NCBI GenBank assembly: GCA_045598975.1
Contig: JAZRVE010000099.1
Span: 8,337 to 72,336, forward strand
Reading direction: 5' to 3'
DNA from: UMGS882 sp045598975
GTDB lineage: Bacteria; Bacillota; Clostridia; Oscillospirales; CAG-382
Length of the DNA: 64,000 nucleotides
The translations under genes and the position numbers were made by a program. The stretch's first letter is position 1. The number at the start of each line of letters is the position of its first letter. This document shows positions 1 to 7,567 of this stretch, piece by piece. Below the pieces are notes generated by a model that saw only the letters and a list, made by a program, of their open reading frames with translations, searched no databases and was not told the origin of the DNA.

Positions 1-16
1 AAAAGAAAATCACGCC

Positions 17-45
17 TTGACAGGGAAAGCGGATGCATATATAAT
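17..45 (+). promoter_or_regulatory. Perfect consensus sigma-A promoter
   Basis: TTGACA at 17-22 and TATAAT at 40-45 are separated by exactly 17 bases. Transcription should start near 52 and run into the barnase/barstar pair, leaving a 5' untranslated region of about 140 bases if translation starts at 193. Confidence 0.85.
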
Positions 46-192
46 GAGGATAGTAATCATGGGTAAGAGGGCGTCACCGTGTATGACGATTCTCTGAAAC
101 TTGCGGCAGTTACCGAGCCGGACGAACGGATGGAAAAAAGGTGGCGGCGCCGGTGCCGAAAGAGAGCGGGCGTTTGCCGGGAGGTATACGAT

Positions 193-918
193 ATGAAAAA
201 CGTTAAAGTATTCCTGCTTGCCGCGGCGGCACTGTCGGTGCTGCTGTTTGGCGGCTGTACGGGAGAGCCGGCAGAGCCGCTGCCGGATATCTCATGGATT
301 CTTGATGATGTTTCCGCTTTGTATGAGGAATACGAAGGGGATCTGACCGAGGACGAGACGGACGGGGAACTGATCTTACTGCCGTCGGAGGAAGAAGACG
401 ACGAAAAGCCGCAGGAGCAGACGCAGTCGGGATCGCTTCCCGATGAGCCGCAGGCGGGCAAAGAAGAACTGCCGGAGGAGGACGTTGTCCTGCCGCCTGT
501 TCCGTCGGAGGAAGCGGGCGATGAGCCGGAGGAACATGCGCTCTCACCACCGGAAAGCACGCTCGATAAGCACGGCAGTTATACGGCGGCGGAGGACGTG
601 GCGCTGTATCTGCACACCTACGGCAAACTGCCGGAGAATTTCATCACCAAAGCCGAAGCTCAGAAAAAGGGGTGGGAAGGCGGCGCGCTGGAGCCCTATG
701 CGCACGGTAAGTGTATCGGCGGTACCTATTTCGGCAATTATGAGGGACTGCTTCCGGAAGAAGAGGGAAGAGTGTATCATGAGTGCGACATCGACACGCT
801 GGGCAACAAAAAATCGCGTGGTGAAAAGCGGATCGTCTATTCAAACGACGGACTGATCTACTACACCGACGATCATTATGAGACTTTCACTTTGCTGTAC
901 GGGAAGGAAGAGCCATGA
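193..918 (+). CDS. Barnase-family ribonuclease with lipoprotein signal peptide
   Basis: A secreted, probably membrane-anchored guanyl-specific ribonuclease of the barnase (N1/T1) family, 241 residues. Residues 1-22 form a lipoprotein-type signal ending in LLFGGC. Residues 25-125 are a low-complexity acidic and proline-rich linker. The C-terminal 110 residues follow barnase closely. The catalytic set is intact: Lys in ITKAEAQ (K153), general base E197, R209 and R213, and general acid H228 in DHYETF. The frame is open upstream to 79, but 193 has GGGAGG eight bases before it and places the signal peptide at the N-terminus. The stop overlaps the barstar start as ATGA, so toxin and inhibitor are translationally coupled. 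Function is inferred from conserved active-site residues; anchoring is inferred from the lipobox. Confidence 0.9.
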   Translation: MKNVKVFLLAAAALSVLLFGGCTGEPAEPLPDISWILDDVSALYEEYEGDLTEDETDGELILLPSEEEDDEKPQEQTQSGSLPDEPQAGKEELPEEDVVLPPVPSEEAGDEPEEHALSPPESTLDKHGSYTAAEDVALYLHTYGKLPENFITKAEAQKKGWEGGALEPYAHGKCIGGTYFGNYEGLLPEEEGRVYHECDIDTLGNKKSRGEKRIVYSNDGLIYYTDDHYETFTLLYGKEEP

Positions 919-1166
919 AGACGGTAGAACTCGACGTGCGGCAGTACCCCACCAAAGCGTCGCTGTTTGCGGCAATGCGGGAGCTGTTCGCCTGTGAAAA
1001 GGATAATTTTGACGCCCTGCATGACGTGTTGACGGCGATCGGAAAGCAGACGCGCATCACCGTGTCGGGGACATCTTCCGCAAAGAGCGGATATATAGAC
1101 GTTTTTTTGCGGGTGTTAGCGGACAGTGCCGACGAAAACGAAAAACTGACCGTCTTGCTTCGGTGA
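915..1166 (+). CDS. Barstar-family ribonuclease inhibitor
   Basis: A small acidic protein of 83 residues matching barstar, the cytoplasmic inhibitor that plugs the barnase active site. The helix that barstar inserts into barnase is recognisable as NFDALHDVLT. The two aspartates corresponding to barstar Asp35 and Asp39 are kept, while the tryptophan between them is histidine. The hydrophobic C-terminal strand LTVLL is also typical. Its ATG overlaps the barnase stop (ATGA), which favours balanced production. Having the inhibitor next to the enzyme indicates that the ribonuclease is active enough to need immunity in the producing cell. Confidence 0.85.
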   Translation: MKTVELDVRQYPTKASLFAAMRELFACEKDNFDALHDVLTAIGKQTRITVSGTSSAKSGYIDVFLRVLADSADENEKLTVLLR

Positions 1167-1244
1167 AACAATACGGAAACACGTAAAGTGCTTGTGATAT
1201 AGCAAAAAAGAGAACGAAAATCTGCTGTCAAAGGAGCCATTACC

Positions 1245-2918
1245 ATGGAACAACTGAAACTTCACTGGATACACGCACTGGAAAAAGTATTCCCGGATGA
1301 AGCGCCGGACGAAACGCCGTATCGGAGCGCCACCGCTCTGCGCGGGGAACTGTTTCACGTACAGCTTGCGTATTTTTTGCCGGAGGCCGGCTTCATCGAC
1401 CGCTTCCGCGTGGAGATCGACTCCCCGTTACGGGAAGCAATAAACGCCTTTGAGGTGCGCTGTGTGCCGGTCATGCTGGCGTCGTACCCGTTCGGCGACG
1501 ACGATTTTTTGCGCAAAACGCCGGGACTGTATCCCGACCTGCTCGTGCCGTGCGACGGGACGGCTCCCGCTGTGGGCGGACAGTGGCGCAGTCTGTTTTT
1601 TGAGTGTGCCGTTCCCGACGAATGCCCGGCGGGCGAATACCCCGTCACGGTGACGATGACGCACGTCGATAACCCGGACGTTACCGCTTCCGCGACCTTT
1701 GTGCTGACCGTTATCCCCGCACACCTTCCCAAGCAGACGCTGATCCATACCGGGTGGTTCCACGGCGACAGCATCGCACGGTATTATGACATTGAGGTGT
1801 TCAGCGAAAAATACTGGGAATATACGGAAAACTACATGAAGCAGGCGGCGCGTTACGGTATCAACATGATCTTAACGCCCCTCTTCACGCCTCCGCTCGA
1901 TACCGAGATCGGAAAAGAGCGGCTGACCGTTCAGCTCGTTGACGTGGAAAAGACGGGCGGCGTCTACCGCTTCGGTTTTGAAAAATTAGACCGTTTTATC
2001 GACATGGCGCAAAACGCGGGCATGGAATATTTCGAGTTTTCGCATCTCTTCACCCAGTGGGGCGCCTACCATGCCGCCAAGGTCATGGCGACGGTCGACG
2101 GCAGCTATCAGCGCGTGTTCGGTTGGGAGACCGACGCGTCTTCTCCGGAATACCGGGACTTTTTGGGTGCCTTCCTGCCGGAACTTAAACACTTTATGCA
2201 GGATAAAGGGCTGTGGGAGCGCTGTTTCTTCCATGTTTCCGACGAGCCGTCCGAGGAGCAGATGGCGTCCTACCGTGCGGCACGGGACACGGTGGCGGAG
2301 ATTCTGCCCGATGCCGAACTGCTCGACGCGGTTTCTCATTATGAATACTACGAAAGCGGACTTGTCCGCGTGCCGGTCGCGTCGATCAGCGTCGCCGACG
2401 ATTTTATCCGCAAGGGCGTTGAGCGCCGCTGGACGTATTATTGCTGCGGTGACATTAAGGACGTCAGTAACCGGATGCTTGCCATGCCGTCGGCGCGCAA
2501 CCGTATCCTCGGTATGCAGTTGTTCCGTTTTCGCATGGAGGGCTTTTTGCAATGGGGCTACAATTTCTGGTTCAGCCGGTTTTCGCGCAGACTCATCAAT
2601 CCCTTTGCCTGCACCGATGCCGAGGAAGCCTTCCCGGCCGGCGACGCTTTCCTCGTCTATCCCGGGCACGGCGGCAGACCGCTTGCCTCTCTGCATCAGT
2701 TGGTGTTTGCCGACGGTTTGCAGGATATGCGCGCTTTGCAGCTGCTCGGCTCGCTTACGTCCTTTGAGGAGGCGACCGCACTGTTGGACGGGTTTATGGG
2801 CGATGATTTCGATTTCCGCCACTACCCGCATGACGCCGGAACTCTGCTTGCCGCAAGGGAAGCCGTCAACCGTAAGATCGCGTCTCTTGTCGGCGCGGAC
2901 GGTGCGTCGGGACGATAA
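1245..2918 (+). CDS. DUF4091 / GH123-like glycoside hydrolase family protein
   Basis: A 557-residue protein resembling the DUF4091 family, which is related to the GH123 beta-N-acetylgalactosaminidase catalytic domain. Residues 1-160 look like a beta-rich N-terminal domain and about 165-530 a TIM-barrel-like domain. The segment FHVSDEP carries an Asp-Glu pair (D333-E334) where GH123 enzymes place the catalytic pair for substrate-assisted hydrolysis. The stretch QWGYNFWFSRF and the C-terminal LVYPGHGG are typical of DUF4091. There is no signal peptide, so it should be cytoplasmic. AAAGGAG precedes the start. Substrate is unknown. Confidence 0.75.
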   Translation: MEQLKLHWIHALEKVFPDEAPDETPYRSATALRGELFHVQLAYFLPEAGFIDRFRVEIDSPLREAINAFEVRCVPVMLASYPFGDDDFLRKTPGLYPDLLVPCDGTAPAVGGQWRSLFFECAVPDECPAGEYPVTVTMTHVDNPDVTASATFVLTVIPAHLPKQTLIHTGWFHGDSIARYYDIEVFSEKYWEYTENYMKQAARYGINMILTPLFTPPLDTEIGKERLTVQLVDVEKTGGVYRFGFEKLDRFIDMAQNAGMEYFEFSHLFTQWGAYHAAKVMATVDGSYQRVFGWETDASSPEYRDFLGAFLPELKHFMQDKGLWERCFFHVSDEPSEEQMASYRAARDTVAEILPDAELLDAVSHYEYYESGLVRVPVASISVADDFIRKGVERRWTYYCCGDIKDVSNRMLAMPSARNRILGMQLFRFRMEGFLQWGYNFWFSRFSRRLINPFACTDAEEAFPAGDAFLVYPGHGGRPLASLHQLVFADGLQDMRALQLLGSLTSFEEATALLDGFMGDDFDFRHYPHDAGTLLAAREAVNRKIASLVGADGASGR

Positions 2919-2944
2919 AGACAAAAACGTTGGGAGATTCTGAT

Positions 2945-3229
2945 ATGATAAACAGGAAATGTCCCCGCTGCGGCGGCACACACGTGCAGTTGTCGGATGA
3001 AAGAAGCAAACACGGCTGCCTTTGGGCACTGCTCTTCGGCATCTATTACTGGGCGTGGCTCTTGTTCAAGTGGTGTATCGGGCTTGTGGTGTTTCTCATG
3101 TACGACTGGTGGATGGCGCTGATCAAGGCGTGCCTCGGAAAAGGGCATGTCTGGCTGAGCCGCCGGTGCTTTGCCGGCACCAAACGCACCTTCTACTGCC
3201 ACGACTGCGGCTATAATTTCAAGGCGTGA
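2945..3229 (+). CDS. Small zinc-ribbon membrane protein
   Basis: A 94-residue protein of unknown function. An N-terminal CPRCGG and a C-terminal CHDCGYNF form two halves of a likely zinc ribbon. Between them lies a hydrophobic, tryptophan-rich segment (about residues 24-62) that should span or hairpin into the membrane. The start at 2945 is chosen because GGGAG sits nine bases upstream and because the first cysteine pair then lies right at the N-terminus. It follows the DUF4091 gene closely and may be co-transcribed. Confidence 0.6.
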   Translation: MINRKCPRCGGTHVQLSDERSKHGCLWALLFGIYYWAWLLFKWCIGLVVFLMYDWWMALIKACLGKGHVWLSRRCFAGTKRTFYCHDCGYNFKA

Positions 3230-3285
3230 GCGCCGGACGGACATATCAGACACGGATGAATGACAAAAGAGGAAAAGGAACGAAA

Positions 3286-4104
3286 ATGGTCGATACGCAC
3301 ACCCATTCCACACATTCCCCGGACGGCAGACAGACGCTCGGCGAACTGTGCGAAGCGGCGCTTGCCGCGGGACTTGACGGCGTTACGGTGACGGATCACG
3401 TCGATCTGTGGTTTTATGAGGAAACGCAGGCGAAAGAGCGCCTCCTCGCCTGTGCGGCGGAAGCCGAGCGGTTGAAGCAGGTCTATGACGGCAGACTGCG
3501 TCTGTACGTGGGAGTGGAAATGGCGGAGGCGCTGTCGGCACCCGAAAAGGCGCGGGAAGCCGCCCGGCTCGTGCCGTTTGACTGCATTCTCGGCTCGGTG
3601 CACAGCGTGCGGTACGATACCGTCACGGAAACGTGCTCGCACGTGGATTTCAGCGAGCGGGCCATGAGCGGGGAAAGCGTCATGGGCTATCTGAATGCCT
3701 ATTATGAGAAGATGACCGAAATGGCGGAGCAGACCGATATCGACGCGCTGGCGCATCTGACGTACCCGTTCCGGTATATCAACGGCAGGTACGGCAGAAG
3801 CATCGATCTTTCACGGCTTGACGAGGCTTGGGAAAGGGTGCTGTCGGTCATCATAAAGCGGCGTATCGCGCTGGAAGTCAACACCTCCGGCTTTGAGACG
3901 TCCTTCGACGAATGGATGCCGCCTGAGGCGATATTGAAACGGTATTACCGGATGGGCGGACGGCTCGTCACGCTCGGCTCGGACGCGCATTCGCCCGAAC
4001 GGGTGGGGAAGGGCTTTTCAAAAGCGGCGGAAATGCTTAAAGGCATCGGTTTTACCTATTGCGTTTATTTTGAACAAAGACAGATGCGGGAGATCGCGTT
4101 ATGA
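3286..4104 (+). CDS. PHP-domain phosphatase, histidinol-phosphatase-like
   Basis: A polymerase-and-histidinol-phosphatase (PHP) superfamily metal-dependent phosphoesterase of 272 residues. The N-terminal DTHTHSTHS and the following TDHVD supply the first metal ligands. GSVHSV in the middle and GSDAHSPERVG near the C-terminus supply the rest, in the order expected for HisK/HisJ-type histidinol-phosphate phosphatases. No other histidine biosynthesis gene is nearby, so the substrate may be a different phosphoester. The start at 3286 follows AGAGGAAAAGGA; an in-frame ATG at 3256 is an alternative. Its stop overlaps the ATG of a truncated kinase gene (ATGA). Confidence 0.8.
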   Translation: MVDTHTHSTHSPDGRQTLGELCEAALAAGLDGVTVTDHVDLWFYEETQAKERLLACAAEAERLKQVYDGRLRLYVGVEMAEALSAPEKAREAARLVPFDCILGSVHSVRYDTVTETCSHVDFSERAMSGESVMGYLNAYYEKMTEMAEQTDIDALAHLTYPFRYINGRYGRSIDLSRLDEAWERVLSVIIKRRIALEVNTSGFETSFDEWMPPEAILKRYYRMGGRLVTLGSDAHSPERVGKGFSKAAEMLKGIGFTYCVYFEQRQMREIAL

Positions 4105-4208
4105 CGGATATTACGGCACTCGGGGAAATACTGATCAACTTTACGCCCATCCCCGCGTATAAGACAGTCACGGCATATCGGATGCAAGAGGAGAGGACAC
4201 ATGAGTAA
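4101..4208 (+). pseudogene. N-terminal remnant of a PfkB-family sugar kinase
   Basis: A 35-codon reading frame whose first residues, MTDITALGEILINFTP, match the strongly conserved start of fructokinase-type PfkB kinases (usually TALGELLIDFTP). After about 16 residues the homology stops, and the frame ends at a TAA inside the next gene. The ATG overlaps the preceding stop as ATGA, as an intact downstream operon gene would. The likely history is deletion of nearly all of a kinase gene, fusing its start region to the ribosome binding site of the next gene. Confidence 0.6.
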
Positions 4209-4647
4209 GATATATTTGGCAGGACCGTTGTTCTGCGCATCGGAACGGGCGTGGAACGAAACCGTGACGGAGCTTTTGGAGCGCCGCGGATATGAGGTGT
4301 TCCTGCCTCAGCGGGACGGTATGCTGGCGGCAGCGCTTGACAACCTGACGGAAGAAGAAAAGGTCGCGGCGGTCTTTGAAAAAGACACGGCGCAGATCCG
4401 TTCGTCGGACGTGCTGGTTATGGTGACGGACGGACGGGTGCCGGACGAGGGGGCGTGCGTGGAGCTCGGCATGGCATACGCCGAAGGTAAGAGATGCTAC
4501 GGTGTAAGGACCGACGCCCGGGCGCTCGAACGCGGTCTGGGGCTCAATCCGCTTGCCGCCGGGTGCTTTTTGAAAGTCTTCGCAAACGAGGACGGCGACG
4601 CTCTGCTCGCAGAGCTGGACGAATATCTCAAAACGCACGAATTGTAA
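4201..4647 (+). CDS. Nucleoside 2-deoxyribosyltransferase
   Basis: A 148-residue enzyme of the nucleoside 2-deoxyribosyltransferase family, which exchanges bases between deoxynucleosides in purine and pyrimidine salvage. The N-terminal KIYLAGPLFCASE is the family's nucleotide-binding start. DEGACVELGMAYA holds the catalytic glutamate and the conserved helix, and SSDVLVMVTDGR is the central strand. Length fits the family. GAGGAGAGGACAC precedes the ATG. A strong terminator follows directly. Confidence 0.85.
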   Translation: MSKIYLAGPLFCASERAWNETVTELLERRGYEVFLPQRDGMLAAALDNLTEEEKVAAVFEKDTAQIRSSDVLVMVTDGRVPDEGACVELGMAYAEGKRCYGVRTDARALERGLGLNPLAAGCFLKVFANEDGDALLAELDEYLKTHEL

Positions 4648-4661
4648 AGAAAAAGAATAAG

Positions 4662-4696
4662 AAAAAAACCGACACACAGGGTGTGTCGGTTTTTTG
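4662..4696. terminator. Bidirectional rho-independent terminator
   Basis: A stem of about 15 base pairs (AAAAAACCGACACAC paired with its complement, loop AGG) is flanked by A and T runs. It can stop both the plus-strand transferase gene and the converging minus-strand restriction gene. Confidence 0.85.
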
Positions 4697-4713
4697 AATC
4701 AAAAAAACAACTA

Positions 4714-5493
4714 TCAAAAACCGAGATAGCTCTCAAAGCCAAGCATATAGAGCGCGAGCACAAAAGACCCGTTCTTTTTTTCGGCAATGCTTTGCAATTC
4801 CTCTATTACGGTATCGCAAGGCACGGTAATGTTGTCAGAATCTGACACTACTTTTTGAATGACAGACGGAAGAACCATACACATCTTATAGAAAGCATTA
4901 TCCTCTCCCGTTACTGTTTTATAAAACTCATCCATGCTGACACGGCGGATTCGACGGTGCTTTTGTTTTGTGCTGTCTACGGAAACAGACCATGCGATAT
5001 TTTGCGACTTTTTGGCAATAGCCTCAACTAAAAAGCAAGCACAATCATCATCGTTTAACAACTGACTTTGCATTTTCATATATGTTTTAGCGCTGGATGC
5101 AGAATTCATGGTATTATGCTTGTTTTTCATCTCGACATACACGGTTTTTACAGTGCCGCAATCGGGAACATTAGTGCCGCCGGATTTTGTTAGAATAACA
5201 TCCCATCCGGTTTGCGGAACTGTGCATCCATCCATGTACTGGAAGATGCGTTGATGAAAATAGCCAATGTCATTATTGTTTGCTTTATCTCTCTGACGGA
5301 AAATCTCGTTTTTTATGATTTCTTCCCAACTATACTGATATACGGTTTTGTCAAAAATCAGCTTGATAGGATCGACCAAATTACTGTTAAAACGGCGCAA
5401 ATCATAGGATGCCAGTTTTTCTCCGTAGTTTTGTATAGTGTTCTTTACATGAAGGGTGAAATTTTCCTCCGTAATAAAATCTATGTCCCACAT
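4714..5493 (-). CDS. Eco47II/Sau96I-like type II restriction endonuclease
   Basis: A 259-residue protein resembling the Eco47II restriction endonuclease family, whose characterised members cut GGNCC. The start has the family's FITEENFTLHVKNT pattern. The centre has GTNVPDCGTVKTVYVEMKNKHN, a D-x(n)-E-x-K catalytic core for metal-dependent DNA cleavage. The start at 5493 is preferred over 5535: it lies one base after the methyltransferase stop, with AAAAAAGGA upstream. The gene is AT-rich compared with its neighbours. Family assignment is by recollection of motifs; the recognition sequence is inferred. Confidence 0.75.
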   Translation of the reverse strand: MWDIDFITEENFTLHVKNTIQNYGEKLASYDLRRFNSNLVDPIKLIFDKTVYQYSWEEIIKNEIFRQRDKANNNDIGYFHQRIFQYMDGCTVPQTGWDVILTKSGGTNVPDCGTVKTVYVEMKNKHNTMNSASSAKTYMKMQSQLLNDDDCACFLVEAIAKKSQNIAWSVSVDSTKQKHRRIRRVSMDEFYKTVTGEDNAFYKMCMVLPSVIQKVVSDSDNITVPCDTVIEELQSIAEKKNGSFVLALYMLGFESYLGF

Positions 5494-5494
5494 A

Positions 5495-6547
5495 TCAGTT
5501 TTCCAATCCTTTTTTGATTTCTGTCGCAATATCAAAAGCCAAATTTACGGGAACAGCATTGCCGACCTGCTTATACTGACTTCCCATTTTTCCGCAGAAT
5601 TGCCAGTCGTCAGGAAAGGATTGAATACGTGCATTCTCCCTAATACTGAACGGACGCGGTTGCAAAGGGTGGCATCGGTCGGTTTGCTTTTGAGATGGCG
5701 ATGTCAATACTGTCAACGATGGTTCATCCATGCTCATTCGACGTAAAATTCCGGTTCTGCCGCCGCCCATGCTCCAGCAACTTTTCATGTAATCTCTGGC
5801 GATATCGGCAGGAATATCGCGCCAATAGCCACCGGGTGGAACGAGTTTGAATATCTCACGCTTATGTTCGGAATACTCTGCACAGATACTATCGGGTACA
5901 TTTTGAATCACATCCCGCAATACGGGCTTGTATTCATGAGGAGAGGGAAAAGCGATGGACACCATATGGGATAAATCATTTCGAATGCCGATGGTTATGA
6001 GACGTTCACGCTTTTGAGCATTTCCGTAATCCCAAGCGTTCAAAACTTTTTTTTGGATGTGATAACCGCATTCTGCAAAAACTTTAAGAATCGTTTTATA
6101 TGTTCGGCCACTGTCATGCGTTAACAGCCCTCGCACGTTTTCAAATAAGAACGTTTTCGGTTGCAGTTTTTGAAGAAATACTGCATAATGATAAAATAGT
6201 GTGCCCCGTGCATCTTCCAAGCCTAAACGTTTTCCGGCATACGAAAAAGACTGACATGGTGCGCCGCCGGAAAGCAGATCCAATTCGCCCTTCTGCAAAT
6301 TGAAATATTCACAAAGATCTAATTTTGAAATATTGGCAATGTCATCGCAAATGACATTCCAATGCGGTCGGTTGACTTTTAGCGTGTTGCAGGCATCTTT
6401 GTTAAATTCTATCAAACCGAGGGTTTTGAATCCCGCTTTTTCGATGCCTAATGCGAGACCTCCGGCTCCTGCGAACAATTCAATCGTAGTGGGTGGAATG
6501 TTGGCGGATTGCGGCAATTTTTCATTTTCCGAGGGATTTATGCTCAT
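5495..6547 (-). CDS. DNA (cytosine-5) methyltransferase of the R-M cassette
   Basis: A C5-cytosine methyltransferase of 350 residues with all main motifs in order: FAGAGGLALGIEKAGF (motif I, SAM binding), GGAPCQSFS (motif IV, catalytic Cys), FLFENVRGL (motif VI), QKRERLITIGIR (motif VIII), QVGNAVPV (motif X). It protects host DNA from the endonuclease encoded immediately downstream in the same operon. AAAGGCGG precedes the ATG. No controller (C) protein gene is present, and the N-terminal extension is too short for a helix-turn-helix domain. AT-rich composition points to horizontal acquisition. Confidence 0.92.
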   Translation of the reverse strand: MSINPSENEKLPQSANIPPTTIELFAGAGGLALGIEKAGFKTLGLIEFNKDACNTLKVNRPHWNVICDDIANISKLDLCEYFNLQKGELDLLSGGAPCQSFSYAGKRLGLEDARGTLFYHYAVFLQKLQPKTFLFENVRGLLTHDSGRTYKTILKVFAECGYHIQKKVLNAWDYGNAQKRERLITIGIRNDLSHMVSIAFPSPHEYKPVLRDVIQNVPDSICAEYSEHKREIFKLVPPGGYWRDIPADIARDYMKSCWSMGGGRTGILRRMSMDEPSLTVLTSPSQKQTDRCHPLQPRPFSIRENARIQSFPDDWQFCGKMGSQYKQVGNAVPVNLAFDIATEIKKGLEN

Positions 6548-6575
6548 GATAATTACCGCCTTTCCTTATCTAGAC

Positions 6576-6645
6576 TTGTTTATTGAAAAAGATAAAAACA
6601 CCCATACGTATTATAAAGAATCTGCCTATTGTTTTCAATAAACAA
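6576..6645. repeat. Perfect 14-bp inverted repeat over the R-M promoter
   Basis: The arms TTGTTTATTGAAAA (6576-6589) and its exact complement (6632-6645) are 42 bases apart. The right arm covers the -35 box of the methyltransferase promoter and the left arm lies in the transcribed leader. The position suits an operator bound as a loop, or a leader hairpin. Confidence 0.65.
6610..6638 (-). promoter_or_regulatory. Promoter of the restriction-modification operon
   Basis: On the minus strand TTGAAA (6638-6633) and TATAAT (6615-6610) are 17 bases apart, giving a transcript start near 6603, about 55 bases before the methyltransferase ATG. Confidence 0.75.
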
Positions 6646-6701
6646 ATTGTGACTTTTTCGGATATTTTGATTATGAATTAAAGATTATTACTTATATTAA
6701 C

Positions 6702-6745
6702 AAAAAAACACATTACGATATGCAGTCGCACAACATAATGTGTTT
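6702..6745 (-). terminator. Terminator of the M55 peptidase gene
   Basis: A perfect 10-bp stem (6706-6715 with 6736-6745, loop of 20) is followed on the minus strand by a run of T, just after the end of the second M55 gene. Confidence 0.7.
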
Positions 6746-6762
6746 CTTTGTTTGCCGATGAT

Positions 6763-7545
6763 TCAGATCATCAGATCCTGACAATGCCTGACGGCAGTGA
6801 CGTTCTTGCGGAGCGTGCGGGCGCCGATGCGCTCACAGCCGCTGCCGCACAACCGCAAGGTGTCCTCGCAGTAGTCGGCGCGGGTGTAGGTGATCTCGAC
6901 GGTGGTGGGGAGAGCGACCGTGACGGGCTTGATAGAGGACGCTTTGGCAAGCGCCTCCTTGACACCGGTCACGAGCCTCTCTTTCCAGTCGGGATAGTTT
7001 TCCGCGCTGTTGCGGGAGATCATGCGCTTGACGGGCACGGCGACGATGTCGGGCACGTATTCCTTCGCCTGCTCGCAGAAAGTGTCGTCGCCCGAGCAGA
7101 AAACGGTCGGGATGCCGTAGGCACCGGCAAAATAGGCTTCGATGGCGAGCTCGCTCACCTCTTTGCCGCCGATCCTGTGGCTGAAAACGCGCACGCTGTC
7201 CATGGTGTGATCGAGAAAGGCGAAAGAGCCCGCTCTCGCGTGAGCGCCGAGTTCATAGACACAGTCGAATCTCCCGTTTACGAGCATATCCTCCCACTCA
7301 CCGAGAGCGACCTGCACGGCATTTGGAGAGATGAGCTCGGGAATGACGTTGGTGCCCTTGTAGTGACCGTCTATGAAGTAGACGTTGTTGTCGGCATTGC
7401 AGGCCTTGCACGTGTCGGCGACGAGATTGATGTCGCGGCAGAGCGCCTTCTGCGTTTCGGCATAGAGTGGAGAGGTGTCGTGGATGGCGTCGAGGACGTT
7501 GACGTCGGCGAGTCCCTCTACGTCGGTTATGATGAGAATATTCAC
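6763..7545 (-). CDS. M55-family D-aminopeptidase-like protein, copy A
   Basis: A 260-residue member of peptidase family M55 (DppA-type D-aminopeptidases, zinc enzymes acting on D-alanyl peptides). Family landmarks are DVEGLADV at the N-terminus (metal ligands Asp and Glu), DGHYKG, GAHARAGS with the conserved histidine, DHTMDSVRVF, and the hydrophobic stretch IPTVFCSGDD. It starts with GTG after AAAGGAG. It is the downstream partner of a tandem duplication: the copy at 7568-8350 has the same length and about 81 percent identical residues by eye count. Expected role is cell-wall peptide or D-amino-acid peptide turnover. Confidence 0.85.
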   Translation of the reverse strand: MNILIITDVEGLADVNVLDAIHDTSPLYAETQKALCRDINLVADTCKACNADNNVYFIDGHYKGTNVIPELISPNAVQVALGEWEDMLVNGRFDCVYELGAHARAGSFAFLDHTMDSVRVFSHRIGGKEVSELAIEAYFAGAYGIPTVFCSGDDTFCEQAKEYVPDIVAVPVKRMISRNSAENYPDWKERLVTGVKEALAKASSIKPVTVALPTTVEITYTRADYCEDTLRLCGSGCERIGARTLRKNVTAVRHCQDLMI

Positions 7546-7567
7546 GAAAAAGACTCCTTTTTGAAGG

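Noticed and set aside
79..192. N-terminal extension of the barnase frame to 79
   Set aside because: The upstream 38 codons would bury the signal peptide inside the protein, and the ribosome binding site is at 179-184.
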